Assembly: GCF_019800885.1 (NCBI RefSeq)
Contig: NZ_JAHVKE010000002.1
Location: forward strand, 558,001-622,000
From: Maritalea mobilis
Lineage (GTDB): Bacteria > Pseudomonadota > Alphaproteobacteria > Rhodobacterales > Rhodobacteraceae
Length of the DNA stretch: 64,000 nucleotides
Direction of reading: 5' to 3'
Numbering within the stretch: position 1 is the stretch's first letter; each line of letters starts with the position of its first letter. The translations under genes and the position numbers were made by a program. Shown piece after piece: positions 18,936 through 29,603 of this stretch. Under the pieces are notes generated by a model. It worked only from the letters and a program-made list of their open reading frames with translations, searched no databases and had not been told where the DNA came from.

Positions 18936-19316
18936 ATGGGCAAGGATAAGAATCCCCGCCGCGTGGCGGACAATGAGGCGATGGCCAAGCTGCGTATGCT
19001 GCGCACCTCGCCCCAGAAACTGAACCTGGTGGCGGCGATGATCCGCGGCAAGAAGGTTGAAAAGGCCCTGTCGGACCTGACCTTCTCGAAGAAGCGCATC
19101 GCCGTGGACGTGAAGAAATGCCTTCAGTCCGCCATCGCCAATGCCGAGAACAACCACGGTCTCGACGTCGATGAACTCATCGTCGCCGAAGCCTGGGTCG
19201 GCAAGAACCTGGTGATGAAGCGCGGCCGTCCGCGCGCCCGCGGTCGTTTCGGCCGTATTCACAAGCCGTTCAGCGAGCTGACCATCACGGTTCGCCAGGT
19301 CGAGGAGCAAGCATAA
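18936..19316 (+). CDS. rplV: 50S ribosomal protein L22
   Basis: L22, whose beta hairpin reaches into the peptide exit tunnel; 126 residues. The core is [20 protein letters not shown] and the hairpin region contains [18 protein letters not shown], where macrolide-resistance changes occur. Its TAA stop overlaps the ATG of rpsC by one base (TAATG). Confidence 0.98.
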   Translation: MGKDKNPRRVADNEAMAKLRMLRTSPQKLNLVAAMIRGKKVEKALSDLTFSKKRIAVDVKKCLQSAIANAENNHGLDVDELIVAEAWVGKNLVMKRGRPRARGRFGRIHKPFSELTITVRQVEEQA

Positions 19317-20020
19317 TGGGTCACAAGGTCAACCCGATTGGTATGCGCCTCCAGGTGAACCGCACCTGGGACAGCCGCTGGTACGCCGACACGAAAGAGT
19401 ACGGTGATCTCCTGCTCGAGGATATCGCGATCCGCGAATTCATCGAGGAAGAGTGCAAGCAGGCTGGCGTGTCGAAAGTCATCATCGAACGCCCGCACCG
19501 CAAGTGCCGCGTCACGATCCACACCGCCCGTCCGGGTGTCATCATCGGCAAGAAAGGCGCAGACATCGAAACCCTGCGCAAGAAGCTGGCGAAGATGACG
19601 GACAGCGAGCTGCACCTCAACATCGTCGAGGTCCGCAAGCCCGAGCTGGACGCCCAGCTGGTGGCCGAGTCGATCGCGCAGCAGCTCGAGCGTCGTGTGT
19701 CGTTCCGCCGTGCCATGAAGCGCGCCGTGCAGAACGCCATGCGCATGGGTGCCCTCGGCATCCGCGTGAATGTTGCCGGCCGTCTTGGCGGCGCCGAGAT
19801 CGCGCGCACCGAGTGGTATCGTGAAGGCCGCGTGCCGCTTCACACCCTGCGCGCCGACATCGACTACGCCCTGTCCGAGGCCGAGACGCCCTATGGCATC
19901 ATCGGCATCAAGGTCTGGATCTTCAAAGGCGAGATCATGGAGCACGATCCCAGTGCCCGCGATCGCCGTCATGCGGAGCTCCAGGAAGGCGGCGGGCCTC
20001 GTCCGCGCCGCGACCGCTGA
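19316..20020 (+). CDS. rpsC: 30S ribosomal protein S3
   Basis: S3, at the mRNA entry channel with helicase activity; 234 residues. [19 protein letters not shown] at the N-terminus, the KH-domain signature [14 protein letters not shown] near residue 62, and the C-terminal [20 protein letters not shown] segment are visible. Begins by a one-base overlap with rplV and is followed 12 nt later by rplP. Confidence 0.98.
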   Translation: MGHKVNPIGMRLQVNRTWDSRWYADTKEYGDLLLEDIAIREFIEEECKQAGVSKVIIERPHRKCRVTIHTARPGVIIGKKGADIETLRKKLAKMTDSELHLNIVEVRKPELDAQLVAESIAQQLERRVSFRRAMKRAVQNAMRMGALGIRVNVAGRLGGAEIARTEWYREGRVPLHTLRADIDYALSEAETPYGIIGIKVWIFKGEIMEHDPSARDRRHAELQEGGGPRPRRDR

Positions 20021-20032
20021 GGAGTTTGAGAG

Positions 20033-20446
20033 ATGCTGCAACCCAAGCGCACGAAATTCCGCAAACAACACAAGGGCCGTATCCGTGGCGAAGCCAAGGG
20101 TGGGTCGGATCTGAACTTCGGCACCTATGGCCTCAAGGCGCTTCAGCCCGAGCGGGTCACCGCCCGTCAGATCGAAGCCGCCCGTCGTGCCATGACGCGT
20201 CACATGAAGCGTCAGGGCCGCGTCTGGATCCGGATCTTCCCCGATCTGCCCGTCACCTCGAAGCCCGTCGAAGTTCGGATGGGTAAAGGTAAGGGGTCGG
20301 TCGATTACTGGGCCTGCAAGGTCAAGCCGGGCCGGATCATGTTCGAGATCGACGGCGTGTCCGAGACCGTCGCCCGCGAAGCCCTGCGCCTCGCCGCGAT
20401 GAAGCTGCCGATCAAGACCCGCACCGTGGTCCGCGAGGACTGGTAA
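20033..20446 (+). CDS. rplP: 50S ribosomal protein L16
   Basis: L16, near the peptidyl-transferase centre and the A-site tRNA; 137 residues. [15 protein letters not shown] opens the protein. The loop [13 protein letters not shown] near residues 81-93 contains Arg82 (codon 20276-20278), which matches E. coli L16 Arg81, the residue hydroxylated there by YcfD. rplP is normally followed directly by rpmC; here two terminator hairpins and an opposite-strand oxygenase gene intervene. Confidence 0.98.
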   Translation: MLQPKRTKFRKQHKGRIRGEAKGGSDLNFGTYGLKALQPERVTARQIEAARRAMTRHMKRQGRVWIRIFPDLPVTSKPVEVRMGKGKGSVDYWACKVKPGRIMFEIDGVSETVAREALRLAAMKLPIKTRTVVREDW

Positions 20447-20451
20447 GGTCG

Positions 20452-20470
20452 AAAACGCCTCCGGCGTTTT
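20452..20470 (+). terminator. First hairpin terminator after rplP
   Basis: AAAACGCC and GGCGTTTT form an 8-bp stem with a 3-nt loop, 6 nt after the rplP stop. The 3' arm ends in four T. Confidence 0.7.
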
Positions 20471-20497
20471 CCGGGCAGCACCCCGGTGAAGAAACAG

Positions 20498-20531
20498 AAA
20501 ACCCCCGCCGAGCAATCGGCGGGGGTTTTGT
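20498..20531. terminator. Strong bidirectional terminator between rplP and the oxygenase gene
   Basis: A perfect 14-bp stem (AAAACCCCCGCCGA with TCGGCGGGGGTTTT) closes a GCAA tetraloop (20512-20515). Because the arms begin with A4 and end with T4 it can work in both directions, stopping rplP transcription and the convergent oxygenase gene. Confidence 0.92.
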
Positions 20532-20580
20532 CATTCAAGGGGGGCGGCGGGGTGAACCCCGCCCTACGGGTGGGGGTGGT

Positions 20581-21201
20581 TCATTCCCACTTGTAGTTGA
20601 AGCTGACCGAGATGCGGTCGTCCTCGGCCATGTTCATCGGCACTTCATGGCGCAGCCAGCTCTCCCAGAGCAGCACGTCGCCCACGGCGGGCTTTACGTA
20701 GATGAAGGGCTGCAACTCCTCACGCGCGCCTTTGCGGCGGGTGGGGGCGGCCATCATCATGGCCGAACGCGGGTCTTCCAGCTTGAGCGCCGAGGTGCCC
20801 TCGGGCATGGCGACGTAAGTCGTGCCGGAAATCACCGAATGGGGGTGGATATGGCTGGCATGCATCCCGCCCTCGGGAAGTATGTTGATCCAAAGATCCT
20901 CCAGCACCAGCTTGCCCTCGCCAAGGTCGAATTCCAGGTCCTCGGCGAAGGCCGCGACATGGGCATCCAGAACCTTGACCAGGTCGGCGAAGATCGGGAA
21001 GCGCCAGGGCAGGTCGGTCAGCGAAGCGTAAGAGGTATAGCCGGGATAGCCATTGGCCTCGCACCAATCCTGGCCCGCCTCGTCATCCTCGGCGATGACA
21101 AGGCAGGAGTTTTCCAGTTCCTCCGCGTCGATCGGCTGGCCGAATTCGGAGAGGGGCGCGTGATAGAGACGGGTCGCGAAGAGCGATTTGATCTGTGCCA
21201 T
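20581..21201 (-). CDS. 2-oxoglutarate/Fe(II)-dependent oxygenase (TIGR02466-like) inside the ribosomal cluster
   Basis: Predicted 206-residue oxygenase of the double-stranded beta-helix fold, resembling TIGR02466/PF13759. Putative iron ligands are in HASHIHPHS (His117/119/121) with the distal His185 in WLRHEVPMN, and Arg196 in DDRISVSFNY would bind 2-oxoglutarate. The frame extends six codons to a TTG, but ATG at 21201 is preferred. The gene lies on the minus strand between rplP and rpmC, converging on rplP across a bidirectional terminator, an unusual interruption of the S10 operon. Substrate is unknown. Since E. coli L16 is hydroxylated by another 2OG oxygenase, L16 or another ribosomal protein is a possible substrate; this is inference from position only. 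Confidence 0.8.
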   Translation of the reverse strand: MAQIKSLFATRLYHAPLSEFGQPIDAEELENSCLVIAEDDEAGQDWCEANGYPGYTSYASLTDLPWRFPIFADLVKVLDAHVAAFAEDLEFDLGEGKLVLEDLWINILPEGGMHASHIHPHSVISGTTYVAMPEGTSALKLEDPRSAMMMAAPTRRKGAREELQPFIYVKPAVGDVLLWESWLRHEVPMNMAEDDRISVSFNYKWE

Positions 21202-21300
21202 GGCCGCGTGATACCCCAAGCCAATCCGCTGCGCGAGGGCGTTTGACGCCGCCGGCGTCGGGGCAAGTCAAGAAAATCAGGCACAACCCGGCATCGGGGG

Positions 21301-21329
21301 TTGCTTTATCGGGGGACTCGGAGTATCCG
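21301..21329 (+). promoter_or_regulatory. Candidate promoter for rpmC and the downstream spc genes
   Basis: TTGCTT (21301-21306), 17-nt spacer, TATCCG (21324-21329). A new promoter is expected here because the rplP terminators and the reversed oxygenase gene cut rpmC off from the S10 transcript. The match is only moderate. The 21202-21300 part of this gap carries a GACGCC-GCC-GGCGTC inverted repeat and no gene. Confidence 0.45.
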
Positions 21330-21413
21330 GCGCCCTCATTCCGAAATCCACCGGATTTGGCGTGACCCGATTCCCTTGGGGCGCCCCGGTGTTATTGAGA
21401 GGAAACACAGGCG

Positions 21414-21623
21414 ATGAACGCCAATGAACTGCGTGACAAGACGCCGGACCAGCTGCGTGATCAGCTCGTCCAGCTGAAGAAGGAGGCCTTCAACCTCCGC
21501 TTCCAGCAGGCCACCGGCCAGCTGGAGAACACCGCCCGCATGCGCGCCGTCAAGCGCGACACCGCGCGCGTGAAAACGATCCTGAACGAGAAAGCGGCAG
21601 TTGCCGCAAGCACGGAGGCCTGA
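21414..21623 (+). CDS. rpmC: 50S ribosomal protein L29
   Basis: L29, next to the peptide exit site; 69 residues. [20 protein letters not shown] and [18 protein letters not shown] are typical. GAGAGGAAA precedes the ATG. First gene after the oxygenase interruption and 2 nt before rpsQ. Confidence 0.98.
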   Translation: MNANELRDKTPDQLRDQLVQLKKEAFNLRFQQATGQLENTARMRAVKRDTARVKTILNEKAAVAASTEA

Positions 21624-21625
21624 GA

Positions 21626-21859
21626 ATGCCCAAGCGTATCCTGCAAGGCACCGTCACCTCGGACACCAACGCCCAGACCGTCACCGTGTCGGTCGAGCGT
21701 CGCTTCAAGCACCCGGTTCTGCAAAAGACGATCCGGAAGTCGAAGAAGTACCGCGCCCATGATGCTGACAACCAGTACAAGGTCGGGGATACCGTGCGCA
21801 TTCAAGAATGTGCACCCATGTCGAAGACGAAACGCTGGGAGGTGGTCGAGCGCGTCTGA
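21626..21859 (+). CDS. rpsQ: 30S ribosomal protein S17
   Basis: S17, an early 16S rRNA binder; 77 residues. [18 protein letters not shown] at the start and [19 protein letters not shown] near the end fit the OB-fold family. Two nt after rpmC; 83 nt separate it from rplN, with no hairpin or gene of note in the gap. Confidence 0.98.
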   Translation: MPKRILQGTVTSDTNAQTVTVSVERRFKHPVLQKTIRKSKKYRAHDADNQYKVGDTVRIQECAPMSKTKRWEVVERV

Positions 21860-21942
21860 CGCGCCCGCACATCCCCCTGTTTTAGCGAAACCCTGGAGCC
21901 TCATGTCCTGATCAGGCGGCTCCAAAGGTCGGGAGAAACCAA

Positions 21943-22311
21943 ATGATCCAGATGCAGACCAATCTGGATGTCGCTGACAACTCCGGCGCTCGCCGTGTTC
22001 AGTGCATCAAGGTTCTGGGTGGGTCCAAGCGGAAATACGCGTCGGTGGGTGACATCATCGTCGTATCCGTGAAGGAAGCCATCCCGCGCGGTCGCGTGAA
22101 GAAAGGTGACGTCCGCAAGGCCGTCGTCGTGCGCACCGCCAAGGAAGTCCGCCGCGAAGACGGCACCGCGATCCGCTTCGATCGCAACGCCGCCGTCATC
22201 CTCAACAACAACAACGAGCCGATCGGCACCCGTATCTTCGGGCCGGTGGTTCGCGAGTTGCGCGCGAAGAACTTCATGAAGATCATTTCGCTGGCGCCGG
22301 AGGTGCTCTGA
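21943..22311 (+). CDS. rplN: 50S ribosomal protein L14
   Basis: L14, at the subunit interface; 122 residues, standard. [19 protein letters not shown] and [19 protein letters not shown] are diagnostic. The TGA stop shares one base with the ATG of rplX, so the genes are coupled. Confidence 0.98.
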
Positions 22312-22622
22312 TGGCTGCGAAACTGAAAAAAGGCGACCGCGTCGTCGTTCTGGCCGGCAAGGACAAGGGTAAAGAAGGCGAAATCACCGCCGTCATGCCC
22401 AAGGACGGCAAGGCCATCGTCGACGGCATCAACATCGCCATCCGCCACACCAAGCAAAGCCAGACCAGCCAGGGCGGCCGCATTCCGCAGCCGATGCCCA
22501 TCCAGCTGTCGAACCTGGCCCTGCTGGACGCCAACGGCAAACCCACCCGCGTCGGCTTCAAGATCGAAGACGGCAAGAAGGTGCGTGTCGCCAAGACCAC
22601 GGGGGACGTGATCGATGCTTGA
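22311..22622 (+). CDS. rplX: 50S ribosomal protein L24
   Basis: L24, assembly initiator of the 50S subunit; 103 residues. The KOW motif [20 protein letters not shown] is near residues 6-25. It overlaps rplN by one base and rplE by 8 nt, tight coupling on both sides. Confidence 0.98.
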   Translation: MAAKLKKGDRVVVLAGKDKGKEGEITAVMPKDGKAIVDGINIAIRHTKQSQTSQGGRIPQPMPIQLSNLALLDANGKPTRVGFKIEDGKKVRVAKTTGDVIDA

Positions 22623-23178
22623 TACCGCCACCTACACCCCGCGCCTCAAGACGCTCTTCCGCGACCAGATCAAGGCCGCGATGAAGGAAGAGTTCGGCTA
22701 TTCGAACGACATGATGATCCCGCGCCTGGACAAGATCGTCCTGAACATCGGCGCCGGGGCCGAAAGCGTGAAGGATTCCAAGAAGGCCAAATCGGCCCAG
22801 GAAGACCTGACCGCGATCGCGGGCCAGCAGGCCGTCATCACCAAGGCAAAGAAGTCGATCGCCGGCTTCCGCGTTCGTGAAGGCATGCCGCTCGGCGCCA
22901 AGGTCACCCTGCGTGGCGACCGCATGTACGACTTCCTTGACCGTCTGGTCACCGTGGCCCTGCCGCGCGTCCGCGACTTCCGCGGCGTGAAGGGCAACGC
23001 ATTCGACGGCCGTGGCAACTACGCCATGGGCATCAAGGAACACATCGTCTTTCCCGAGATCAACTTCGACAAGGTCGACGAAGTCTGGGGCATCGACGTC
23101 ATCATCTGCACCACCGCGAAAACCGACGCGGAAGCGAAGGCATTGTTGAAGCATTTCAACATGCCCTTCAACAGCTGA
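22615..23178 (+). CDS. rplE: 50S ribosomal protein L5
   Basis: L5, the 5S-rRNA binding protein of the central protuberance; 187 residues. [40 protein letters not shown] and [14 protein letters not shown] are conserved. Starts inside the last codons of rplX (8-nt overlap). Followed 20 nt later by rpsN. Confidence 0.98.
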   Translation: MLDTATYTPRLKTLFRDQIKAAMKEEFGYSNDMMIPRLDKIVLNIGAGAESVKDSKKAKSAQEDLTAIAGQQAVITKAKKSIAGFRVREGMPLGAKVTLRGDRMYDFLDRLVTVALPRVRDFRGVKGNAFDGRGNYAMGIKEHIVFPEINFDKVDEVWGIDVIICTTAKTDAEAKALLKHFNMPFNS

Positions 23179-23198
23179 TCGCGGGAGGAGAGTGACAC

Positions 23199-23504
23199 AT
23201 GGCTAAGAAATCCATGGTTGAGCGCGAACTCAAGCGGCAGAAGCTGGTGGCCAAATACGCCGCCAAGCGCGCCGCGCTGAAAGAGATCGCAAACGACGAA
23301 GACAAGCCGATGGAAGAGCGTTTCAAGGCCCGCCTCAAGCTGGCGAAACTGCCGCGCAACAGCTCGCCCACGCGCCTTCACAACCGTTGCCAGCTGACCG
23401 GCCGCCCCAAGGCGTATTACCGCAAGCTGAAAATGTCGCGGATCAAGCTGCGTGACCTGGCCTCGAACGGCCAGATCCCCGGCATGGTCAAGTCGAGCTG
23501 GTAA
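23199..23504 (+). CDS. rpsN: 30S ribosomal protein S14
   Basis: S14, head of the 30S subunit; 101 residues, the long zinc-independent type, since the CxxC pairs of the short type are absent. [20 protein letters not shown] and [20 protein letters not shown] are clear. GGGAGGAG lies upstream of the ATG. Confidence 0.98.
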   Translation: MAKKSMVERELKRQKLVAKYAAKRAALKEIANDEDKPMEERFKARLKLAKLPRNSSPTRLHNRCQLTGRPKAYYRKLKMSRIKLRDLASNGQIPGMVKSSW

Positions 23505-23518
23505 GGAGGGTTTGAAAA

Positions 23519-23911
23519 ATGAATGATCCTCTTGGTGATATGCTGACCCGCATCCGCAACGCTCAGATGCGCGGCAAATCCGTGGTCTCGACCCCGGCCT
23601 CCAAGCAGCGCGCCCGCGTGCTCGATGTGCTGGCCGACGAAGGCTACATCCGTGGCTACGAAAGCGGCACCGACGCGCTCGGCCATCCGACCTTCGAAAT
23701 CTCGCTGAAGTATTACGAGGGCACCCCGGTGATCCGTGAACTGAAGCGCGTCTCGAAGCCGGGCCGCCGCGTTTACATGGGCGTCAGCGACATCCCGCAG
23801 GTCCGCCAGGGCCTGGGCGTCTCCATCGTGTCCACCTCGCGTGGCGTGATGTCCGACTCCGCGGCGCGCGCAGCCAATGTTGGCGGCGAAGTGCTCTGCA
23901 CCGTCTTCTAA
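23519..23911 (+). CDS. rpsH: 30S ribosomal protein S8
   Basis: S8, central-domain 16S binder and autorepressor of the spc operon in E. coli; 130 residues. [20 protein letters not shown] and the C-terminal [20 protein letters not shown] are diagnostic. AAGGAGGG precedes the start. Confidence 0.98.
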   Translation: MNDPLGDMLTRIRNAQMRGKSVVSTPASKQRARVLDVLADEGYIRGYESGTDALGHPTFEISLKYYEGTPVIRELKRVSKPGRRVYMGVSDIPQVRQGLGVSIVSTSRGVMSDSAARAANVGGEVLCTVF

Positions 23912-23923
23912 GGAGGTTTGGCA

Positions 23924-24457
23924 ATGTCTCGTATTGGTAAAAAACCGGTCGAGCTGCCCGGGGGCGTCTCCGCCACCGTGTCCGGCCAGACCGTTGAGGT
24001 GAAGGGGCCGAAAGGCACCCGTAGCTTCACCGCGACCGACGATGTCACCATCGCGGTCGAAGACAACGCCGTGTCGGTCACCCCGCGCGGCAAGTCGAAG
24101 CGTGCCCGTCAGCAGTGGGGCATGTCGCGCACCATGGTTCAGAACCTGGTGACCGGCGTGACCGACGGCTTCAAGAAAGAGCTTGAGATCCAGGGCGTCG
24201 GTTACCGCGCGCAGATGCAGGGCAACACCCTGAAGCTGTCGCTCGGCTACAGCCACGACGTCGATTTCGAGGTTCCCGCCGGGGTCACCGTGACCACGCC
24301 GAAGAACACCGAGGTCGTGATCGAAGGCGCAGATCAGCAGCTGGTGGGCCAGGTCGCGGCGAATATCCGCGAATGGCGCGCCCCCGAGCCGTACAAGGGC
24401 AAGGGCATCCGGTACAAGGATGAGTACATCTTCCGCAAGGAAGGCAAGAAGAAGTAA
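23924..24457 (+). CDS. rplF: 50S ribosomal protein L6
   Basis: L6, near the GTPase-associated centre; 177 residues. [18 protein letters not shown] opens it and the C-terminal motif is [24 protein letters not shown] two codons earlier is in frame, but the ATG at 23924 has AAGGAGG at good spacing. Twelve nt after rpsH and 11 nt before rplR. Confidence 0.97.
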   Translation: MSRIGKKPVELPGGVSATVSGQTVEVKGPKGTRSFTATDDVTIAVEDNAVSVTPRGKSKRARQQWGMSRTMVQNLVTGVTDGFKKELEIQGVGYRAQMQGNTLKLSLGYSHDVDFEVPAGVTVTTPKNTEVVIEGADQQLVGQVAANIREWRAPEPYKGKGIRYKDEYIFRKEGKKK

Positions 24458-24468
24458 GGGCGACGGAT

Positions 24469-24828
24469 ATGGCACTCAGCAAAAGAGAACTGTTCCTCAA
24501 GCGCCGTCTGCGCAACCGGAACAAGCTTCGCACCCTGGCGGGTGGGCGTCCGCGTCTGTCCGTCCATCGGTCGAACAAGAACATCAGCGTTCAGCTGATC
24601 GACGACACCAACGGTGTGACGCTGGCTTCGGCCTCGTCGCTCGAGAAGGATCTCGGCGTCGTCGGCAAGAACAACGCCGAAGCCGCGGCCAAGATCGGCG
24701 CGGCTATCGCCGAGCGGGCCAAGGCCAAGGGCGTCGAGGAATGCTTCTTCGACCGTGGCGGCTTCCTCTATCACGGGCGCATCAAGGCTCTGGCCGATGC
24801 CGCGCGTGAAGGTGGCCTGAAGTTCTGA
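24469..24828 (+). CDS. rplR: 50S ribosomal protein L18
   Basis: L18, 5S-rRNA binder; 119 residues. [20 protein letters not shown], then [16 protein letters not shown], and the C-terminal [20 protein letters not shown] are conserved. Unlike many genomes the following rpsE is 132 nt away, and the gap carries hairpins. Confidence 0.98.
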   Translation: MALSKRELFLKRRLRNRNKLRTLAGGRPRLSVHRSNKNISVQLIDDTNGVTLASASSLEKDLGVVGKNNAEAAAKIGAAIAERAKAKGVEECFFDRGGFLYHGRIKALADAAREGGLKF

Positions 24829-24881
24829 TCGCCCACCGGGCGACGTGAGAGATGTGCAGGCGGCGGGCCCTCTCGCCGCCT
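24829..24881 (+). promoter_or_regulatory. Hairpins in the rplR-rpsE gap
   Basis: TCGCCC-ACC-GGGCGA (24829-24843) directly follows the rplR stop, and an 8-bp stem AGGCGGCG/CGCCGCCT with an 8-nt loop spans 24858-24881. Neither has a U-tract, so RNA processing or attenuation is likelier than termination. Confidence 0.45.
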
Positions 24882-24960
24882 CGATGATCGGGGGGCATTG
24901 CGCCCACTGCGATCGGACCAAAGGGCGCGAGACGCGCCAGACAGTGAAAGGATGCCGAAT

Positions 24961-25542
24961 ATGGCAGAACGTAACGAACGCCGGGGCCGCCGCCGCGATG
25001 ACCGCGAGGAAACCCCCGAATTCGCCGACCGTCTGGTCGCGATCAACCGCGTCTCCAAGACCGTGAAGGGTGGTAAGCGCTTTGGCTTCGCCGCTCTCGT
25101 CGTGGTTGGTGACCAGCGTGGCCGCGTCGGCTTCGGCAAGGGCAAGGCCAAGGAGGTCCCCGAGGCGATCCGCAAGGCGACCGAGCAGGCCAAACGCAAC
25201 CTGATCCGCGTGCCGCTTAAGGAAGGCCGCACGCTGCATCACGACGTGAAGGGCCATCACGGCGCTGGCAAGGTCGTCATGCGCACCGCGCCGGAAGGCA
25301 CCGGGATCATCGCGGGTGGTCCGATGCGCGCCGTGTTCGAGATGCTGGGCATCAAGGACGTGGTCGCCAAGTCGACCGGCACCCAGAACCCCTACAATAT
25401 GATCCGCGCCACGCTGGACGGCCTCCGCAACGAGAGCTCGCCCCGCATGGTGGCCGCGCGTCGTGGCAAGAAAGTGGCTGACATCCTGCCCAAGCGCGAC
25501 GAAGCGCCGGCCGAATCCAGCCAAGTCGCTGAGGAGGCCTGA
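24961..25542 (+). CDS. rpsE: 30S ribosomal protein S5
   Basis: S5, involved in decoding fidelity and mRNA unwinding; 193 residues. [16 protein letters not shown] at the start and [20 protein letters not shown], the region altered in spectinomycin resistance, are visible. The frame extends upstream, but the ATG at 24961 has GAAAGG at about 9 nt and gives the family N-terminus. Five nt before rpmD. Confidence 0.97.
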   Translation: MAERNERRGRRRDDREETPEFADRLVAINRVSKTVKGGKRFGFAALVVVGDQRGRVGFGKGKAKEVPEAIRKATEQAKRNLIRVPLKEGRTLHHDVKGHHGAGKVVMRTAPEGTGIIAGGPMRAVFEMLGIKDVVAKSTGTQNPYNMIRATLDGLRNESSPRMVAARRGKKVADILPKRDEAPAESSQVAEEA

Positions 25543-25547
25543 GACCC

Positions 25548-25736
25548 ATGGCAAAGACCATCGTCGTCAAGCAGATCGGCTCGCCGATCCGTCGCCCCGA
25601 GATCCAGCGCAAAACGCTGATCGGCCTGGGCCTGAACAAGATGCACAAGACCCGCGAACTGGAGGACACCCCCTCGGTCCGCGGCATGATCAACAAGATC
25701 CCGCATCTGGTCGAGATCGTGGAAGAGCGCGGCTAA
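25548..25736 (+). CDS. rpmD: 50S ribosomal protein L30
   Basis: L30, 62 residues, standard. [20 protein letters not shown] and [19 protein letters not shown] are diagnostic. It is the last gene before a terminator that separates it from rplO. Confidence 0.98.
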   Translation: MAKTIVVKQIGSPIRRPEIQRKTLIGLGLNKMHKTRELEDTPSVRGMINKIPHLVEIVEERG

Positions 25737-25762
25737 GTCCGCCCTTCCTCTACAAGAACGCG

Positions 25763-25794
25763 ACGCCCCCGCATCCCGGGGGCGTTTCGCTTTT
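25763..25794 (+). terminator. Intrinsic terminator between rpmD and rplO
   Basis: A 9-bp stem (ACGCCCCCG with CGGGGGCGT) and 5-nt loop followed by TTCGCTTTT, 26 nt after the rpmD stop. Confidence 0.8.
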
Positions 25795-25805
25795 AAGGGC
25801 GGGTC

Positions 25806-25834
25806 TTGCCATGGCATCCGACTCCGCCTATACG
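25806..25834 (+). promoter_or_regulatory. Sigma70-type promoter for rplO-secY-adk
   Basis: TTGCCA (25806-25811), 17-nt spacer, TATACG (25829-25834), placed 11 nt beyond the rpmD terminator. The -10 region CGACTCCGCCTATACGCGCC closely resembles the rpsL promoter CGACTCCCCCTATACCGCGC, which supports a shared promoter type. Confidence 0.7.
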
Positions 25835-25928
25835 CGCCCGGTGGTCGACCGGGCCACATCTGACACTCAAGACATGCCGTGTGCGTCCCACCTCGCTTCG
25901 GGGGCGGTTCCGGCTAAGGAGAAGCGAC

Positions 25929-26402
25929 ATGAAATTGCATGAACTGCGCGACAATCCCGGCGCAACGAAAACCAAGAAACGCGTGGGCCGTGGCCCCGGC
26001 TCGGGCAAGGGCAAGACCGCCGGCCGTGGTATCAAGGGCCAGAAGTCGCGCTCGGGTGTGGCCATCGCCGGCTACGAAGGTGGCCAGATGCCGCTCTACC
26101 AGCGTCTTCCCAAGCGTGGCTTCAACAAGCCGAACCGCAAGGAATACGCTGTCGTCAACCTCGGCCTGATCGAGAAATTCGTCGAGGCGGGCAAGCTGGA
26201 CGCGAAAGCCGAGATCACCGAAGACGCGCTCGTCGCATCGGGCCTGGTGCGCCGCAAGCTGGACGGTGTCCGTGTCCTGGCGAAGGGCGACGTGACCTCG
26301 AAGCTGAACATCTCGGTCACCGGCGCCTCCAAGGCGGCTGTCGAGGCCGTTGAAAAGGCTGGCGGCTCGCTCAAGACCGCTGCGGCGTCTGCGGCGGAAT
26401 AA
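25929..26402 (+). CDS. rplO: 50S ribosomal protein L15
   Basis: L15, late-assembly protein of the 50S subunit; 157 residues. [31 protein letters not shown] and [16 protein letters not shown] are typical. The frame is open further upstream across the promoter, but the ATG at 25929 preceded by AAGGAGAAG is right. The 132-nt gap to secY contains GGGGGC-GGCT-GCCCCC and GGCGGC-GGTCCA-GCCGCC inverted repeats. Confidence 0.98.
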   Translation: MKLHELRDNPGATKTKKRVGRGPGSGKGKTAGRGIKGQKSRSGVAIAGYEGGQMPLYQRLPKRGFNKPNRKEYAVVNLGLIEKFVEAGKLDAKAEITEDALVASGLVRRKLDGVRVLAKGDVTSKLNISVTGASKAAVEAVEKAGGSLKTAAASAAE

Positions 26403-26534
26403 CCCGGTCGGGGGCGGCTGCCCCCTTCGGTGCTTGTGGGCGGCGGTCCAGCCGCCTACATCCTAGCTCAGGAATTTCGCGCCGCAGGACCGCATCGACC
26501 GGTCTTGCGGCGCATCGCGCATAAGAGAGGCGGC

Positions 26535-27907
<1,373 letters not shown>

Positions 27908-27911
<4 letters not shown>

Positions 27912-28483
27912 ACATCATTCTTCTCGGACCGCCGGGGGCCGGCAAAGGCACCCAGGCGGGTATTCTTGTGAAAGAGCGTGGCATGGTTCAGCTGTCCACA
28001 GGGGACATGCTGCGCGAAGCCAAGGACAGTGGCACGGACATGGGCAAGCGCGTGGCCGAGGTCATGGCGCGGGGCGAGTTGGTCACCGACGAGATCGTTA
28101 TCGGCCTGATCCGTGAAAAGCTGAAAACGGTGAAAGCCGCTGGCTTCATCTTCGACGGGTTCCCGCGCACCCTGGCCCAGGCCGACGCGCTGGCGGAGCT
28201 GTTGGAAGAAGAGGGGCAGGCCCTCGATGCCGTGATTGAAATGCAGGTGGACGACGACGTTCTCGTCCAGCGCATCGTGAACCGCGCGAAGGAGGCTGCC
28301 GCCGCAGGCCAGCCGGTGCGTGCGGATGACAATGCCGAAAGCATGAAGGTCCGGCTGATGGAGTACTACAAGAAGACCTCGCCGCTGATCGGGTACTACT
28401 ACGCCAAGGGCGATCTGCACTCGATCGACGGGCTTGGCCAGATCGACGAGGTCGCGGGCGCGATCAAGGCGATCCTCGGCTGA
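27908..28483 (+). CDS. adk: Adenylate kinase, short-lid type
   Basis: Interconverts ATP+AMP and 2 ADP. P-loop [12 protein letters not shown] near residues 7-18 and the AMP-site segments STGDMLREA and [13 protein letters not shown] are present. At 191 residues it lacks the long zinc-type LID insertion: the [18 protein letters not shown] segment replaces it. Overlaps secY by 4 nt, the common secY-adk arrangement. The next gene, rpsM, has its own promoter 47 nt downstream of the stop. Confidence 0.97.
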
Positions 28484-28529
28484 AGTTGTCCGAAAACGCG
28501 CGTCTTGGGACCGATTGCCGCTGCTGGGG

Positions 28530-28558
28530 TTGACGATGTCAGCAATCCCCAATATGCG
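28530..28558 (+). promoter_or_regulatory. Sigma70-type promoter for rpsM-rpsK-rpoA-rplQ
   Basis: TTGACG (28530-28535), 17-nt spacer, TATGCG (28553-28558). Predicted start near 28565 leaves about 150 nt of leader before rpsM. Five of six -35 bases match consensus. The rest of the 231-nt gap shows no gene. Confidence 0.65.
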
Positions 28559-28714
28559 CACCACTTCCGCAAGGAAAGAACGTCGTCGATTCGGGTTTTC
28601 CGATCCGCGACAGAACACCTGAATGATGACTGCGGCCCGGTCGCGTGACGCACTGGGCTAACGTTGTGAAAAAAGGGCCTGGAGCTACGGGCTCGCAACG
28701 AAAGGACATATGAC

Positions 28715-29083
28715 GTGGCACGTATTGCCGGCGTGAACATCCCCACCGCCAAGCGCGTTCCGATCGCGCTCACCTATATCACCGGAATTGGCCATGCCTC
28801 GGCCAAGGAGATCTGCGAAGCCGTCGGCATCGACCAGAGCCGCCGCGTGAACGAACTCAGCGATTCCGAAGTGCTCCAGATCCGCGAGCACATCGACGCG
28901 AACTACACCGTGGAAGGCGACCTGCGCCGCGAGACGCAGATGAACATCAAGCGCCTGATGGACCTCGGCTGCTACCGTGGCCTGCGCCATCGTCGCAACC
29001 TGCCTGTGCGCGGTCAGCGCACCCACACCAACGCACGCACGCGCAAGGGCCCCGCAAAGGCCATTGCAGGCAAGAAGAAGTAA
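28715..29083 (+). CDS. rpsM: 30S ribosomal protein S13 (GTG start)
   Basis: S13, head of the 30S subunit and inter-subunit bridge B1; 122 residues. [20 protein letters not shown] and the basic tail [19 protein letters not shown] are diagnostic. The start is GTG at 28715: the nearby ATG at 28710 is out of frame and AAAGGA lies at good distance. First gene of the alpha unit, 15 nt before rpsK. Confidence 0.97.
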   Translation: MARIAGVNIPTAKRVPIALTYITGIGHASAKEICEAVGIDQSRRVNELSDSEVLQIREHIDANYTVEGDLRRETQMNIKRLMDLGCYRGLRHRRNLPVRGQRTHTNARTRKGPAKAIAGKKK

Positions 29084-29098
29084 GGGAGGGCTGGTTCA

Positions 29099-29488
29099 AT
29101 GGCACGCGATCGTCGTCCCGCCAAGCGCAAGGTTTCCAAGAACATCGCCGCAGGCGTTGCTCATGTGAATTCCTCGTTCAACAACACCAAGATCCTGATC
29201 TCCGACGTGCAGGGCAACGCCATTTCGTGGTCGTCTGCCGGTACCATGGGGTTCAAGGGTAGCCGCAAGTCGACCCCCTATGCCGCGCAGATGGCCGCCG
29301 AAGACGCGGGCCGCAAGGCACAGGAACACGGCGTGAAAACGCTGGAAGTCGAAGTGCAGGGCCCCGGTTCGGGCCGCGAGTCGGCGCTGCGCGCGCTGGC
29401 TGCTGTCGGTTTCCAGATCACGTCGATCCGTGACGTGACGCCGATTGCCCATAACGGCTGCCGTCCGCCCAAGCGCCGCCGCGTGTAA
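29099..29488 (+). CDS. rpsK: 30S ribosomal protein S11
   Basis: S11, platform of the 30S subunit; 129 residues. [40 protein letters not shown] and the C-terminal [20 protein letters not shown] are conserved. AGGGAGGG precedes the ATG. The 115-nt gap to rpoA shows no promoter with a recognisable -10. Confidence 0.98.
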   Translation: MARDRRPAKRKVSKNIAAGVAHVNSSFNNTKILISDVQGNAISWSSAGTMGFKGSRKSTPYAAQMAAEDAGRKAQEHGVKTLEVEVQGPGSGRESALRALAAVGFQITSIRDVTPIAHNGCRPPKRRRV

Positions 29489-29603
29489 GCGACACCATTT
29501 TCAGGCGGGCTGCGTGTGAATTGCACGCGGCCCGTCAACGTCATTTTGACCCTCGGGCGTGCCGGGCCACTGGATCCACCCGGTACAAGTATGGAGGCGA
29601 CGC

